In this document: piece after piece, positions 10,755 through 21,583 of the stretch
Layout: each line of letters starts with the position of its first letter
How positions within the stretch are numbered: the stretch's first letter is position 1
Assembly: GCA_033675265.1 (NCBI GenBank)
Contig: JAUJYZ010000545.1
Span: forward strand, 62,001 to 126,000
From: Actinostola sp. cb2023
Taxonomy: Eukaryota > Cnidaria > Anthozoa > Actiniaria > Actinostolidae
Direction of reading: 5' to 3'
DNA length: 64,000 bases
Translations under genes and position numbers: made by a program
Notes under the pieces: model-generated
The model's database searches: none
The model's input: only the letters and a program-made list of their open reading frames with translations
What the model was told of the DNA's origin: nothing

Positions 10755-12483
10755 ATGGCAGAACGTACAGATAGTGATTTTGATTTCGATGCAGAATTTG
10801 GAGATTCAGGAGATGAAAACAGTTTTGATGGTTTCGAGATAGAAGAAGAAGATGCAGGAGAAGTTCAAGATGACTCTGATGTGGATTTTGGTGGATTGGA
10901 AAGTGATGAAGATCGAGTTTCAAGTCCAGAAAGTGAAGCCGAGGACGAAGAGCGTGAGGAGGAAGATGAAGAGTGGACAAACCAGCTCAATGACTTTCGA
11001 ACTCCAGACTTCGTTTTGCCCTCTGGAATGAGTATTCCCTTACCTGCAGAGCCAAAAGAAGTAGACATCTTCTCAGCCTTCGTAGGAGACGATTTGATTG
11101 ACTTGATGGTAGCCGAAACGAACCATTATGCCCGACAATGCCTGTCAACACTCCCTCGCCGCCTTGAGAAGTTTACCGAAGTAACACGCGAAGAAATGAG
11201 AGCCTACATCGGGATAAACATCATCATGGGTATGGTAAGGCTTCCCAGTATTGCTTCGTACTGGTCGACAGATGACTTCTTTGCAAACACAGGTATTAAA
11301 AAGGTAATGAGTAAGAATAGATTCGAGGAGTTGACTTGTTTTTTACATTTCAACGACTCTGCTCAAGAACCCACTGGCGCATCGCCAAATTTCGATCGTC
11401 TTTACAAGGTACGTCCAATCATAAACTACATCAAAGGTAAGCTTAAACTCAACTATAATCCGCCGAAGAACATTTCAGTGGACGAAGGAATGATTCCCTA
11501 CCGAGGTAGAATATCCTTTCGACAGTACATGCCAGCAAAGCCGACGAAGTATGGGATAAAAGTTTGGATGGCCTCAGACTCAAGCAATGGTTTCGTTTTG
11601 GACTTCAACTTCTACCTCGGAAAAGAAGCAGGTCAAGCGCTCATACACGGACTAGGATACCGAGTGGTGACAAAGTTAATCCAGCCATTCATGAATAGGA
11701 ACCACCACATCTTCTTCGACAATTTTTTCACCTCGACGAGACTGATGGAGCATTTGGAGTCGCAGCAAACCTTCGCATGTGGTACCGTGCGAATCAACAG
11801 AAAGGGAATTCCTCCATGCGCTAAACAGAAGTTGAAACCCGGCGAGAAAGTTATGCAACAGAAAGGTAATCTAGTTTTTACTAAGTGGCACAATAAATGA
11901 GATGTTTGTTTACTTTCAACTAGTCCATTAGAAGGCGACGTTATGGTCCAAAGGCAAGGTAAGAACGGGGAACGAATCCAAATAGCGAAGCCGGCCGTGG
12001 TAAGTTTGTATAAACTCGCACATGGGTGGTGTTGATCTTAATGATCAACTTCGTAAGTATTATTCAATCAGGCGATCTTCATGTAAGTGGTATAGATATC
12101 TCTTTTGGTACTTAATGGACATTTCGATCTGTAATTCGTATATTTTATTCAATAAGTTAAGGTTAGAACTAGGTAAAACTAAGCTAAATCAGATGACTTT
12201 CAGGACGGCCCTTGCGAAGCAATTTATCGGTGGCTTTTCGACACATTCGTCGGAAACCGCTGCAGGTAAGCGCAAGAAAATTGAGGATATTTCGCTCTTT
12301 CCTGGGAATGCAGGTAATCACTTCATCGAGAAGATTCATGGCAGGAAAAAAGAATGTGTCCAGTGCAAGAAAAGAGGAAGAAAAACGCCCAATGACCGCC
12401 CAATCGAGAGCTCCTTCGAGTGCCTTCAGTGCGGAGTGGCGCTTTGCAAGATCAACTGCTTCCGCGACTACCACTCTGGCTGA
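10755..12483 (+). pseudogene. piggyBac (PGBD-type) transposase, one stop and one frameshift
   Basis: PiggyBac transposases cut and paste DNA at TTAA through a DDD catalytic triad. The ATG at 10,755 has a good context (AAAATGG). An acidic N-terminal region (about residues 1-75) precedes the DDE_Tnp_1_7 domain. The first Asp is in SVDEGMIPYRG, the second in FFDNFFTSTRL and the third in MGGVDLNDQLRKYY. The C-terminal cysteine-rich zinc domain is intact (CVQCKKRG, CLQCGVALCKINC). Two lesions are visible. TGA at 11,898 follows NK, where the family usually has Arg (a CGA to TGA change would explain it). About 12,010-12,020 there is a +1 shift just before HMGGVD, so the third Asp is out of frame. 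Everything else reads through, so the copy died recently. N-terminal acidic length is ordinary for PGBD4-like proteins. Confidence 0.9.
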
Positions 12484-12784
12484 ACTGTTTTCATCTCCAC
12501 GACTCTATTTTCTTGCATCACTTTTTCTGGGGATAAAAAAATCTGAAAAACTAACAATTAGTGATTGCCATTTCTTTTTTCTTTTTCAATTGGATTCCAT
12601 TTCGGATGATTTTATCTATTTTTGGAGCTATTTTAACGACCATTTTGAATGTCGTACGATGGCCACCGTACATCTTTTGGCATCTTTTTATTTTCGCCTT
12701 GTCGAGCTCACTTTTTTGAACCATTTTGGTTTATGTTTGGCTATTTTTTTGACATGATTTTGGCCTTTGGTTATTCTAGTTTTC

Positions 12785-12790
12785 AATAAA
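12785..12790 (+). terminator. Poly(A) signal AATAAA of the piggyBac gene
   Basis: AATAAA lies about 300 bp after the transposase stop and 140 bp inside the right end of the element, followed by a T-rich stretch. This position fits the element's own transcript. Confidence 0.55.
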
Positions 12791-13290
12791 CTTTATTTGA
12801 AAGTCTTACTTTGTGTCTGTATTTACTGTGCATATGGGTTATTTAAGCATGTTCGGAATTTGAATTCATTTCGGAATAACGCCCAGGGAGAGGGTACAAG
12901 CCCGAGCAAATAGCTCAGTAGCCAATGGGTTAAAGATGGCGCCCAAAAAGCATTCTACTGATTGCAAGAATTTCGGTTTATTTCTTGCTTTTTTCTCAGA
13001 ACAGAATGTTAATATTTGAAATTTATTGATAGGGCAATGCCACTTGTCACCACAGATGCGAGAAAACGGCTTCTTTTGCAGTATGAGGACTTTTTTTCTA
13101 AGTACATCCAAAGACCTCCACGAACGTATTTGATATCCACGACCAAATACAGCATAACTACTCGGAGCTAAATAATGACCAAAGGTGTTGAATCAGGGTA
13201 TATATTTTATATATTGGATATTGTAGTATTTCGTATTTCTGTGGTTTCCGTGGTTTCCGTGGTTTCTGCTAAATCTAGATGCCGGAAACC

Positions 13291-14500
13291 AATAATCAAT
13301 ATTCACTCGGCTCATCACTCGGGTCCTTTCGCCGATTTGCACAAAATTAACAACGAACCTGCACGGATTCACCCGCACAACTATAAAGTACAGTTATGAT
13401 ATTATAAGAGGTTCAACTTTATTTATTTCAAGTGATATTTCGAAGCTCTATTTCGTAAGATACGTGAGTTATTATTGGCTGTTGTGCTCACTATGGCGAC
13501 GTCGATTGTACGTTCAATCGGATTTGTTCAATCGCTTTACCGTTAATGATTATGATTGTTCTCTTGCACAAATTTAAATGTCTTTCACACAACTATAATG
13601 TATACCCAATATGCTCAATAACAGGTAGACATCATTCGAAGAAATGAAACGACAAAATTCAGTCTGTAATGTGCTACTTTTAATAATAGACATTGCTATG
13701 GGCAATGCACACTCGTGCCTGTTGGGAAGGACATGAAATCTCGAAACTTTGCACACAATGCTTCAAGAATTGGGATCCCTGTGGGAGTGTGGATTTCGAA
13801 GTTTTATATGAGTTTGATTTTCGCTTCTAGAAAGCTTCCCTTTTCTACCTTGTTCTTTAAATACTTGCTACAAGTAAATAATAGTTATTTGAGGGTTTGA
13901 GGCGTATTTACAAGTATTTAGTGGGTCAGTTGATTTCGAGTTCAGTTTTTGCCTGAACTCAAAGACGTACGGTGCATGCAGCAACAACACACGATGTGCT
14001 AATCTCTCAAGGGACAGAACTTTGGTTTTATATTCATACCGTAGAACCCCGGTTATAAGCCTCCCGGTTATAAGCCCCCATCATTTACTCCTCCCCATAC
14101 GGGGTACCATATAGTACAAGAAACAATAATCAGGCAATTACATTACTGCTTAGAAGTATGTTAACATTTTTTGCGTGTAGTTGGTGTGGAGTCTTGAGTG
14201 TAGTCTGAGTGTAGTCTGCGTGTGGTACACTCAAACTACACTCAAACTACACTCAGATTACACTCAAACTACACTCAACTTTTTGCCTCATTACAAGCTT
14301 GACTGACTTTTACACGTAGCCGTTAATTTGCATTTCCGAAAGAAACTGAGAATGTCTAGAAATACATGTACGATGTTGCTGGTGTCGCATTTATTGAAGT
14401 GTCTGAAACATTACAACGTACCTTTCAATTTCTGTCAGAACCTTGCCGTAAAGTAGAACATCATGCAAGCAAAATACAGTAAATAAAGCTTGAAGAAGCT
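13291..14500. other. No gene recognised; small repeats
   Basis: No domain-bearing open frame. Visible are a CCGGTTATAAGCC double motif near 14,050 (end-like, no partner found) and, at 14,170-14,282, a run of ACTACACTCAA units preceded by its reverse complement, giving a potential hairpin. Confidence 0.5.
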
Positions 14501-14610
14501 TACCCTGGTTCCAGAGGCTTTGAAAACTATATAATATACGAATATACGACGTCCCGCAAGCTGCAAAGTTCCTATATTATATAGTTTTCAAAGCCTCTGG
14601 AACCAGGGTA
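14501..14610. mobile_element. 110-bp perfect hairpin MITE with 9-bp target duplication
   Basis: TACCCTGGTTCCAGAGGCTT and about 16 further bases are repeated perfectly in reverse complement at 14,575-14,610. Flanks are GAAGAAGCT on both sides (14,492-14,500 and 14,611-14,619), an exact 9-bp duplication. Nine bases is typical of Mutator-like elements. No coding capacity. Confidence 0.85.
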
Positions 14611-15514
14611 GAAGAAGCTTCGAGTATCTTCACTTTCCATCAGACGATAAATGACACAAAAAGTTTAAATAAACTCTTGAAGTTGTATCTAGAAACAACA
14701 TTCATTCAAAACGTCTTTCCCACCAACTTTCAGTGTTATCAGTTCTAAAATCTAGGTTCATTAGCGTGAACGTGAGAATGTTATGTTTGAGACACTTGAT
14801 TGACACATGTTGTGTTAGCATGTGAAAAAAGTCTACAGGGACTTTAACCAGCCCGCTCTTTCTTACTGACAGTAATACATACTTTTTAATGGCGAATATC
14901 CGAGATACAATGATTTCTTGTGAAGAGAACTTTACTATAAATCACATTTATCATATGTTGTCATAATGTGAGTATTTTCTCCTACAGTAAGCTTTAGAAA
15001 CGGCATTCAACAAGTTTGTTTACGATCATCAACTGCTGTTGTCATGTTGTTGAGACAAAGTGCAAGGACACTTCGTTTGTCGGTTGTTTGATTTCTTGTA
15101 AAAAAAATCAATTTAGACACCAGTCAAAATACTATAAAACTTCTCCTTGGTGTTTATGCTCAAAAAGAGCTAAGTTTCATGCATGTACGTTAATTATAGA
15201 CCCAAATATATGTCATCAATGATTGGGAAGGCTGAGAACAGTGGTGGGCCAATGGCCCATCAATAATGCTACATTTATGGACCATACATTTTCTAAAGGG
15301 GCCATCACTCAAAAATAATGGGCCATTTTAGTGTTGTTTATTTATAATGCAGACACTCCAACCGTGAACACCTAACATATTTTTATGCATTTTTTCACGA
15401 TTATCCAATCAGTGCTCTTTGTAGAAACAAAAGGATCAGCATCTTTTAGGCGCCATCCAATTAGCTAATGGCGGGCAATCTGTAGGTTTACGTTTGTTTT
15501 TAAAAGTTTCCGAA

Positions 15515-16659
15515 ATGGCTTTCGCTCCTGCGAATTATGCTGGTAAGTTCATGATATTTTTTCAGCATGATATAATACTGTTTTATTTAGAGTGTATTCT
15601 TTATTTTTCTTGACCGAAGGTAAATGTAGACTCAGTCTCAATCAGCAGAAAGGAGTTTACGACAATGACAAAGTTCTGCCACAAATGTATCGAGAAAGAG
15701 TCCTTGATCTACACCACCAAGGGCTTTCGCAAAGACATATTTCTCAGAATATGCGAGTTAGCGTTGGCTATGTAAGCAAAGTTGTTCAATGTTACGAAGA
15801 CGACAACACATCTCTACCTGGGCTGCGAAAAACACCCGTTCGAAATAAAGTAACTGCAGATGTTGTTGAATACGTGGAGTCCGAAAAAGTATGTAAACCT
15901 AGTATATATACAACTGAGATTCAACAGCGTTTGTTATTCGATGGAGTTTCGCCCCCTGGTCATTTACCATCTCAATCTGCAATAAAAAAGTGCATTCGGG
16001 AGGACTGCAGAATGACAAAGAAAAAAGTTTCACAAGTACCAACAGAATCATTGTCGCAAGCAATTGTAGATTATACTGATTATTTTCTTGATCAAATTGG
16101 ACAACATGATTATACCAAACTTCACTTTTTTGATGAGAGCAGTGTTATTGTAACTTCAGGGAATCGCGTATATGGCAATTCCTATATCGGTGAACCTGCC
16201 ATTGAATTCCAATGCTACGCCTCCAATGCAAATTACACGATCAACTTGCTTCACTCTGTACTGGGAGTGGATTACTTTGATATTTTGAGAGGCCCTTCTA
16301 ATGGAATGGAGGTGTTGATTTTTTTCAACTAAGCTCTTTCAGTAAATAGGGTAGATGGTTCAACAATTCTTGAGAACGGCGATGTAGTTATTATGGATAA
16401 CTGCGGGTTTCATCATGGGCATTTTATAGAACCTTTACTGCAAGACATTCTACAAGAACATGGTGTTGACCTCCTTTTCCAGCCCGCCTACTCGCCTCAC
16501 CTAAACACTTGTGAGTTATGTTTTCACCAGATAAAATGCTACTTGAAACAAAACACATCCTTGACTGTCAATGAAACTGAAATATCGATCAGTGAAGGTA
16601 TTTCAAAAGTAAGTGCAGCAAATTCGATCGCATTCTTCAGGAAATGTGGCTACATTTGA
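15515..16659 (+). pseudogene. IS630/Tc1-mariner-type transposase, one in-frame stop
   Basis: This enzyme would excise and insert the surrounding element at TA. A short exon (ATG at 15,515, MAFAPANYA, donor at 15,543) joins in phase to an acceptor at 15,619 giving KCRLSLNQQ. The long exon may otherwise start at 15,592. A paired-type helix-turn-helix region is seen in LHHQGLSQRHISQNMRVS. The catalytic core has Asp in LHFFDESSV, Asp in VVIMDNCGFHHG and Glu in SPHLNTCELCFHQIK. I count 38 residues between the second Asp and the Glu. TAA at 16,330-16,332 sits in frame between two open halves that are exactly in register (codon GAA to TAA would explain it). There is no other lesion, so this is a nearly intact copy. 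Confidence 0.82.
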
Positions 16660-17245
16660 TTGACAGTTTGGGTTTTAAAATTTATTCCGCTGTTATTTTT
16701 AGATTACCGGTGAGAACAAATAAACTACTGAATGAGGAATGATTGTGTGGCGGCCGGGAGAAATGTGGTAGTAATGCAAAAGGCAACGAGTGTAAATACG
16801 AATTACAAATGTAAAAAAATAGGCAGTCTATGACTGCATGTGGCTACTGCTGTAAAGCCAGTAATAAAATGAATAGAAAATAAATGAGGAAATGATCAAA
16901 AGAATAAACAGATGAAGGAAAGAAATGAAGGAAAGAAATTATGAAAGAAAGAAAAAGTGTTGTGGTGTTGGTGTAACAAAAATAAAAACAAACATTTGAT
17001 AAAGAGTGTTCACAAGTCTACACGAATGTTATATTAGAGAATAACTACGAAAACAAATGTCATTCAAATCAGTTTAATCAAGAAAAACAGTTGGTAATCT
17101 AACAATCATTTATCTGAGAACATATATAATAGAACTGTAACTAAGAGAGTACAAACACTGAAACCGTGCAATGTTTAGCACTAATTAGTACTAAATACAT
17201 TTAGTACTGATTACACAAAAGAAAACAAGAGAATTGTCACTATTT
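16660..17245. other. No gene recognised
   Basis: Contains a short purine run (AAATGAAGGAAAGAAATTATG and neighbours, 16,910-16,965) and otherwise AT-rich sequence downstream of the transposase stop. Several AATAAA-like words could serve its transcript. Confidence 0.5.
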
Positions 17246-17640
17246 CAGGAGGGGTTAATGGTATCTGTTCTGTGAAATAACTGTTCTTCCAGTACTTTCC
17301 TGGGAAATCTAAAATGATTTTCGCATTTGACTATATTTGTATATTATATGGAACAATGAACTATTATCCCATAAAAATATGAAATAGACAGAATATATAT
17401 TAGGTTATATGGATAGGAAATGTTTTTGTTCCTGGGAATTGTTTTATTTTATAAATAGTACCTTATTTAAGTCCTTTTTTTTTGTGTGTGTTTTTTGGTT
17501 AGAAAATATTCTCTCTCCTGGCAGGCCTGGGAAAAATTTTCTGATATAATTTCTCTCCTGGGAAAACATTATCTGGGAAGACTTCTGGCTGGGTGAATAG
17601 AACAGATGTTATTGTCCCTGGGGACCACTAACCCCTCCTG
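17246..17640. mobile_element. 395-bp MITE, CTATTT duplication
   Basis: The ends are CAGGAGGGGTTAATGG and CCACTAACCCCTCCTG. The arms share ATCTGTTCT, TCTTCCAG/CTGGGAAGA and TCCTGGGAAA blocks. It is flanked by CTATTT at 17,240-17,245 and 17,641-17,646. No coding capacity. Confidence 0.8.
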
Positions 17641-17908
17641 CTATTTAGTAAGTACATGTACCACTATTTATGTTGTATGTTTTTAGTGTTTGTAAATGTA
17701 TCTTTAGATAATGCTTGAACTCAAGTATAGTTTACTGCTCATGGACGCCAAACAAACACATCGGTTCATTCATCGTTACAGTTCGGCTCGATAATGTCCT
17801 CAGACCATCAAAAACCCTAGAAAAACTTGTACGAAGAAACACTTGATACATTGCTTGAGAGCTGTGTCTACTTATTGATGCAAAATAGCAAGAAATCATA
17901 GTGAAATA

Positions 17909-18196
17909 ATGTGCAATAATTTACCTTCAAACCAACGCGTGAAGAAAGCACATGGAATGAGGACGACGTCGCTCATACGTCTTCAATCGATAAAAACTCG
18001 AGAGATCGCGAAAATAGCCGATAACTTACCGAAGTCTACCGAAAGAGCTGAAAGTCACGAAAATCCTACGAAAATCTACGAAGATCTATCGGAGAACACC
18101 GGTGAAACGTCGGGTATATCGTCGATGACTTCGTCGCTGTTCGTCGCCCAGTGTTCGATTGATATAAATCGGTTCCGAAGACTATCCGAAGATTAG
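17909..18196 (+). other. 95-codon open frame, unrecognised
   Basis: Starts ATG at 17,909 and ends TAG. The peptide is hydrophilic (NLPKSTERAESHENPTK) with no domain I recognise. Its DNA has repeated CGAAAATC/CTACGAA words, so part of its openness may come from low complexity. It lies inside the Tc1-like element. It may be chance. Confidence 0.2.
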
Positions 18197-18245
18197 GGTT
18201 ACTTACGGACTTACGGACATACTTACTTACACACTCGATGGCATA

Positions 18246-18276
18246 GTGGCTACTTTCTTCTAAGAAGAGTAGCCAC
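18246..18276. other. Strong 31-nt hairpin
   Basis: GTGGCTACTTTCTTC is followed at once by a near-perfect reverse complement (AAGAAGAGTAGCCAC) with a two- or three-base loop. AATAAAATGG follows directly. Function unknown; it could be a transcript 3'-end structure or an element remnant. Confidence 0.5.
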
Positions 18277-18553
18277 AATAAAATGGAACTTCATTGACAA
18301 AGAAGCTGTTATTCAAAATAATCATTACTCTATTTAGAGCCTTGAAACAACAACGTAATAAAGAGACACTAATTATAAGGTCAACAATAACAAATACATT
18401 TTGAAATTGAACGCGATGAACAACAACAAAAACACTAATATAACAAATAGTATCTGCTATGTTTCCATTTGAAAATCACAATTTACCGCAATTATATTGT
18501 TTTTGACATGAAATCCGTTCCATTATTAATGCATTCCATTATATTCCATGCCT

Positions 18554-18775
18554 ACAGTACCGCTCAAAAGTAACTTACCAGGTCTCGTATCGTTTATCGC
18601 GATACGAGTTTATCGTATCGCGATACGAGTTTATCGTATCGCGAGAAAAGTTTATCGTATCGCGAGAAAAGTTTATCGTATCGCGAGAAAAGTTTATCGT
18701 ATCGCGAGAAAAGTTTCTCGTATCGCGATACGAGTTTCTCGTATCGCGATACGATAAACTCGCATCGCAATGCTT
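18554..18775 (+). repeat. 21-bp palindrome-bearing array, copy 1
   Basis: Begins TACAGTACCGCTCAAAAGTA, then CTTACCAGG, followed by about eight 21-bp units of the type GTATCGCGAGAAAAGTTTATC. Many units contain the perfect palindrome GTATCGCGATAC. Because 21 is divisible by three, both strands stay open, but the repeated 7-residue peptides are not considered genes. Confidence 0.9.
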
Positions 18776-19584
18776 AATCTGCAATGTACATTTTTGCATG
18801 GTCACTCCGTTCTATATCTCAAGGCTAATTCAACTTTTATAAGGTAATCAATTATAAACAGGCAACGCTTCAGTGTTTGTTTTTACGCCGTTATCTTTTC
18901 AATCTTAATTAAAACATAAAGTGCCACTGCTTGTGCACGTGAGAATGTTGCTTTGACGTGTTGTTTTTATTGCCCTCATTTGCATTATCTTTTAAAACAA
19001 CACGTTATGGTCCGTTACAAGTCAGATTAATTATATAACTGGTTTCATATAAATATATATTTCGCATTGGTTCGATCACTATCAAGCGTGAGTGTGATCG
19101 TATCTATACGTACATCCATCTTTAATACGACTTTGACTGAATGCCGATCAACTGTGAACTCTGAATTGTGTAAAGTCTTGTCAACCATAATTCCCCTATC
19201 AAACTTTGACTTCAAACTTTACTTTTTTGGGGAGTTGTAATAAAGATCCATGGGATAGCTCATCATAGCTGTTAAAGCACAGGCATACCATCGCAACTAA
19301 ATTGATTTCTCCGAGTCCGGGCCTGAGGGCGCTTGGGCTTCCTGTGCTATTCATCAAATTCTTCGACATGAGTTACTATTTCGCTTCTAAAATGTTTCTT
19401 CTATAATATTGAGCTCTAAATAGACCTAACACATACAGTTTGGTAGTTGTTTGAATGTCGAATGGTGTTTAATTCACTAAAGGAGCCGTGTTTTGGAGCG
19501 AATTTTTACTGATACTCGAAGTATATTTTCCGAATGAAACTGAGCCGTTTGAATCTTGTATCAAAATAATGTACATGTATAAGC

Positions 19585-19912
19585 CATACCAGTATATCGT
19601 CTCGCGATACGAGTTTATCGTATCGCAAGATAAGTTTATCGTCTCGCGATACGAGTTTATCGTATCGCGATACGAGTTTATCGTCTCGCGATACGAGTTT
19701 ATCGTATCGCGATACGAGTTTATCGTATCGCGAGAAAAGTTTATCGTATCGCGAGAAAAGTTTATCGTATCGCGAGAAAAGTTTATCGTATCGCGAGAAA
19801 AGTTTATCGTATCTCGAGAAAAGTTTCTCGTATCGCGATACGAGTTTCTCGTATCGCGATACGAGTTTCTCGTATCGCGAGAGCCTGGTAAGTTACTTTT
19901 GAGCGGTACTGT
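19585..19912 (-). repeat. 21-bp palindrome-bearing array, copy 2 (inverted)
   Basis: About fourteen units of the same 21-bp type. It ends at 19,912 with the reverse complement of the TACAGTACCGCTCAAAAGTA leader, so it is an inverted relative of the array at 18,554. The leader resembles a transposon end (CAGTACCGCTC, close to Tc1/mariner CAGT ends), with the array as the element's interior. Confidence 0.9.
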
Positions 19913-20065
19913 ATATTCTTCGATAATGTTGGGAAGTCTCCAGTCGTGAGTCTCCTCTAATGGCACTTTATTTTTCAGCGCTCGCTGGAGAATCATTAAG
20001 TCTCTATCCAATGCGGAGCGATCGAGGTATTTTGCCGGGTTTTGACTTCTTAAACGAGGAGGCAT
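19913..20065 (-). CDS. Short coding exon MPPRLRSQNP, interrupted by the array
   Basis: An ATG at 20,065 (minus strand) opens about 50 residues of ordinary composition (LRSQNPAKYLDRSALDRD, ETHDWRLPNIIEE). The frame then runs directly into the TACAGTACC leader of the 21-bp array. It reads like the first exon of a gene of the Tc1-like element, cut by the later insertion. No domain recognised. It lies just downstream of the zinc-knuckle gene on the same strand. Confidence 0.4.
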
Positions 20066-20157
20066 GATCGCAAAGAAACTTGACTTGGCTCGTTGGCGTG
20101 AAGATATAAATACGTCTTGTTCGCTTTTTAATTTTCCATGCTTTTATTCAAGTTCTT

Positions 20158-20817
20158 TCAGATACGCTGTAAGCTTCGAATGTCATTCATCAATTCTGGG
20201 TGCTTGTCCTTTAGCCTACATAAGTTGACATCGTGGCAAGGGATGTTGTTGCACTTTACTCTGTTATGGCCAGACTTATGACAAAGAGCACACACTTTAC
20301 CACGTCTGTCGTTAGCAACCGGCAAATCTTCCATGGCTTTTCGCTTCATTTGCAAATGACTTTTATCACTTTCAACTTGTACTTCTAGTACTTTAACATT
20401 TTCTGAAAGTTCTATAGCTCTTCGGTCCAAAGGGCTTTGAAGGCTTTGGTTTGTAGCAGTCGCTATTCCAAAGTCGAGTGATGCCGCCTGCTGGCCATGC
20501 GGCGGCGTTTCATTCACAGGTGATTTCACGACAATGCTCGGACTTGATGTCATATTCAACCTTTTCGGGTCAAGATTTCTGGGTTGGCGAATAGAATCTG
20601 TTGTAATGGTATTTAGTTCAGCCTCCAATACGCGTCTTTCTGCCAGTAAAAGCTTATCAGGTGATGGGAAGAACGAGTCCAAATCGTCTGATTTTACCTA
20701 AGCCAGTGACCTTCTTGAGCAGAAACCCCTACTTTCGAACTGGGGCCAAAGCCTTTCCAGTTTTATACCTGGAGACAGTGATTTTAGCCATAAATAAACT
20801 TCTGTTTTATCAGCCAT
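20158..20817 (-). pseudogene. Zinc-knuckle protein of the Tc1-like element, one in-frame stop
   Basis: An ATG at 20,817 starts MADKTEVYLWLKSLSPGI, a helical N-terminal region that reads like a SAM-type module (LERLWPQFESRGFCSRRSLA). It is followed by an in-frame TAG, then VKSDDLDSFFPSPDKLLLAE and the rest. Both halves share one frame. A coiled-coil-like stretch (ELSENVKVLEVQVESDKSH) precedes a CX2CX4HX4C zinc knuckle, CALCHKSGHNRVKC, near the C-terminus. Zinc knuckles bind single-stranded nucleic acid, so a role as an accessory DNA- or RNA-binding protein of the element is possible. AATAAA (revcomp TTTATT at about 20,142) follows the stop. The SAM assignment is a guess from spacing of hydrophobics. 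Confidence 0.55.
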
Positions 20818-20984
20818 GATGATCAAGGACTCCAACTGGTCATCAACGACATGCTAGCACACGTGCTACTGCACAAATGTACGAGCCTCGTTGTGAGTCG
20901 AGGTTCTGATTGGAGGATTAAAAAAAGCACGAAAAAAGTGTTGGTGTTCACGGTTGGAGTGTCTGCACTGTAATTAGTCTTATT

Positions 20985-21583
20985 GCGCGGAATCGCGCAC
21001 GCTTTTAAAACCGGAAGTCAAAATGGCCAAAAAACGTTTTTTCAAAATAGTATCCATGTTTTCCTTTTTTGATATCTAAAATAGCTTTCTGAACATGTTT
21101 CCGATTTTCAATGGCTTTTTGATGTTGAAAAGCACAAAAAGCAGTGGTTTTTAAAGAAACGAACTGTCATTATAGTACCCAGTCTCCCCTGGGAATTCAA
21201 AATGGTGGCCAAATTTTCGGCAAAATATCTCCGAAACGAAAACGTGGACCCACATTTTTTACTTGCTTCATATCTAGGTGCGATAAAGATCTACAAGATT
21301 TAAAAAAAAAAAAAAGACTTATGGGAAAGACTGACATCATTTTTTTCAAAAAAAAAATAACACCCCTCCACGGATTCGATTGACGCACATTGACGGCAAT
21401 GCACAAATTAAAACCTTCACAAATACTTTGGATTAACAGTGTTTGAATTGATATTTAATCAATTATGTTAACTATAAATAAATTCAATGTCAGATAAAAT
21501 TTAATAGAATTTGAAGAATGTTTTCATGTAATTTTGATGTGTTCATTTGACACAATTACCTCCCTCTGTACGTTGCCGCTAAA
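20985..21583. other. No gene recognised
   Basis: A-rich and T-rich runs near 21,300 and 21,345 and the words CAAAATGGCC and CAAAATGGTGGCC, which look like repeat-end or UTR sequence. No coding region is supported. Confidence 0.4.

Larger units (their letters stand above)
10486..12929 (+). mobile_element. piggyBac element, full length (2,444 bp)
   Basis: TTAA at 10,482-10,485 and 12,930-12,933 flank ends reading CCCATTCGCTCC and, reversed from the right, CCCATTGGCTAC. A subterminal palindrome (ACACCGGCCGAAACCGGCC) occurs twice near the left end. The transposase at 10,755-12,483 occupies most of the body. A second copy lacking the transposase, with the same ends, is at 22,858-23,846. Confidence 0.92.
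8782..13290. mobile_element. Foldback element split by nested insertions
   Basis: A segment at 8,782-9,157 (GGCATCTAGATTTAG, the CGGAAACCACGG triplet, TTCAACACCTTTGGTCATTA, CATAAATTTCAATATTAACA) returns as its reverse complement at 12,934-13,290. The arms meet at a symmetric centre, GCCATCTTTAAAGATGGC, whose TTAA is exactly where a TTAA MITE and a piggyBac element are inserted. The left arm is also broken by a hAT-like MITE at 9,158-9,537. Without the insertions the element would be about 750-800 bp. Confidence 0.85.
15355..20970 (+). mobile_element. Tc1/mariner-like (IS630) element, 5.6 kb
   Basis: The ends read TGCAGACACTCCAACCGTGA, continuing to ACACC, at 15,358 and in reverse complement at 20,944-20,968. 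Weaker similarity extends about 40 bp inward (TTTTTTATGC, CCAATCAG). Aligning the outermost bases gives TA+CAGTG-type ends with TA at 15,353-15,354 and 20,971-20,972. A DDE transposase lies near the left end on the plus strand and a zinc-knuckle gene near the right end on the minus strand. The centre contains later insertions: a MITE at 17,246 and two 21-bp arrays. For this superfamily 5.6 kb is unusually large. Confidence 0.75.

Noticed and set aside
18548..19949. Arg-Lys-Val-Tyr-Arg-Ile-Ala repeat frames on either strand
   Set aside because: 21-bp array artefact; only the short non-repeat start at 20,065 was kept as a possible exon.
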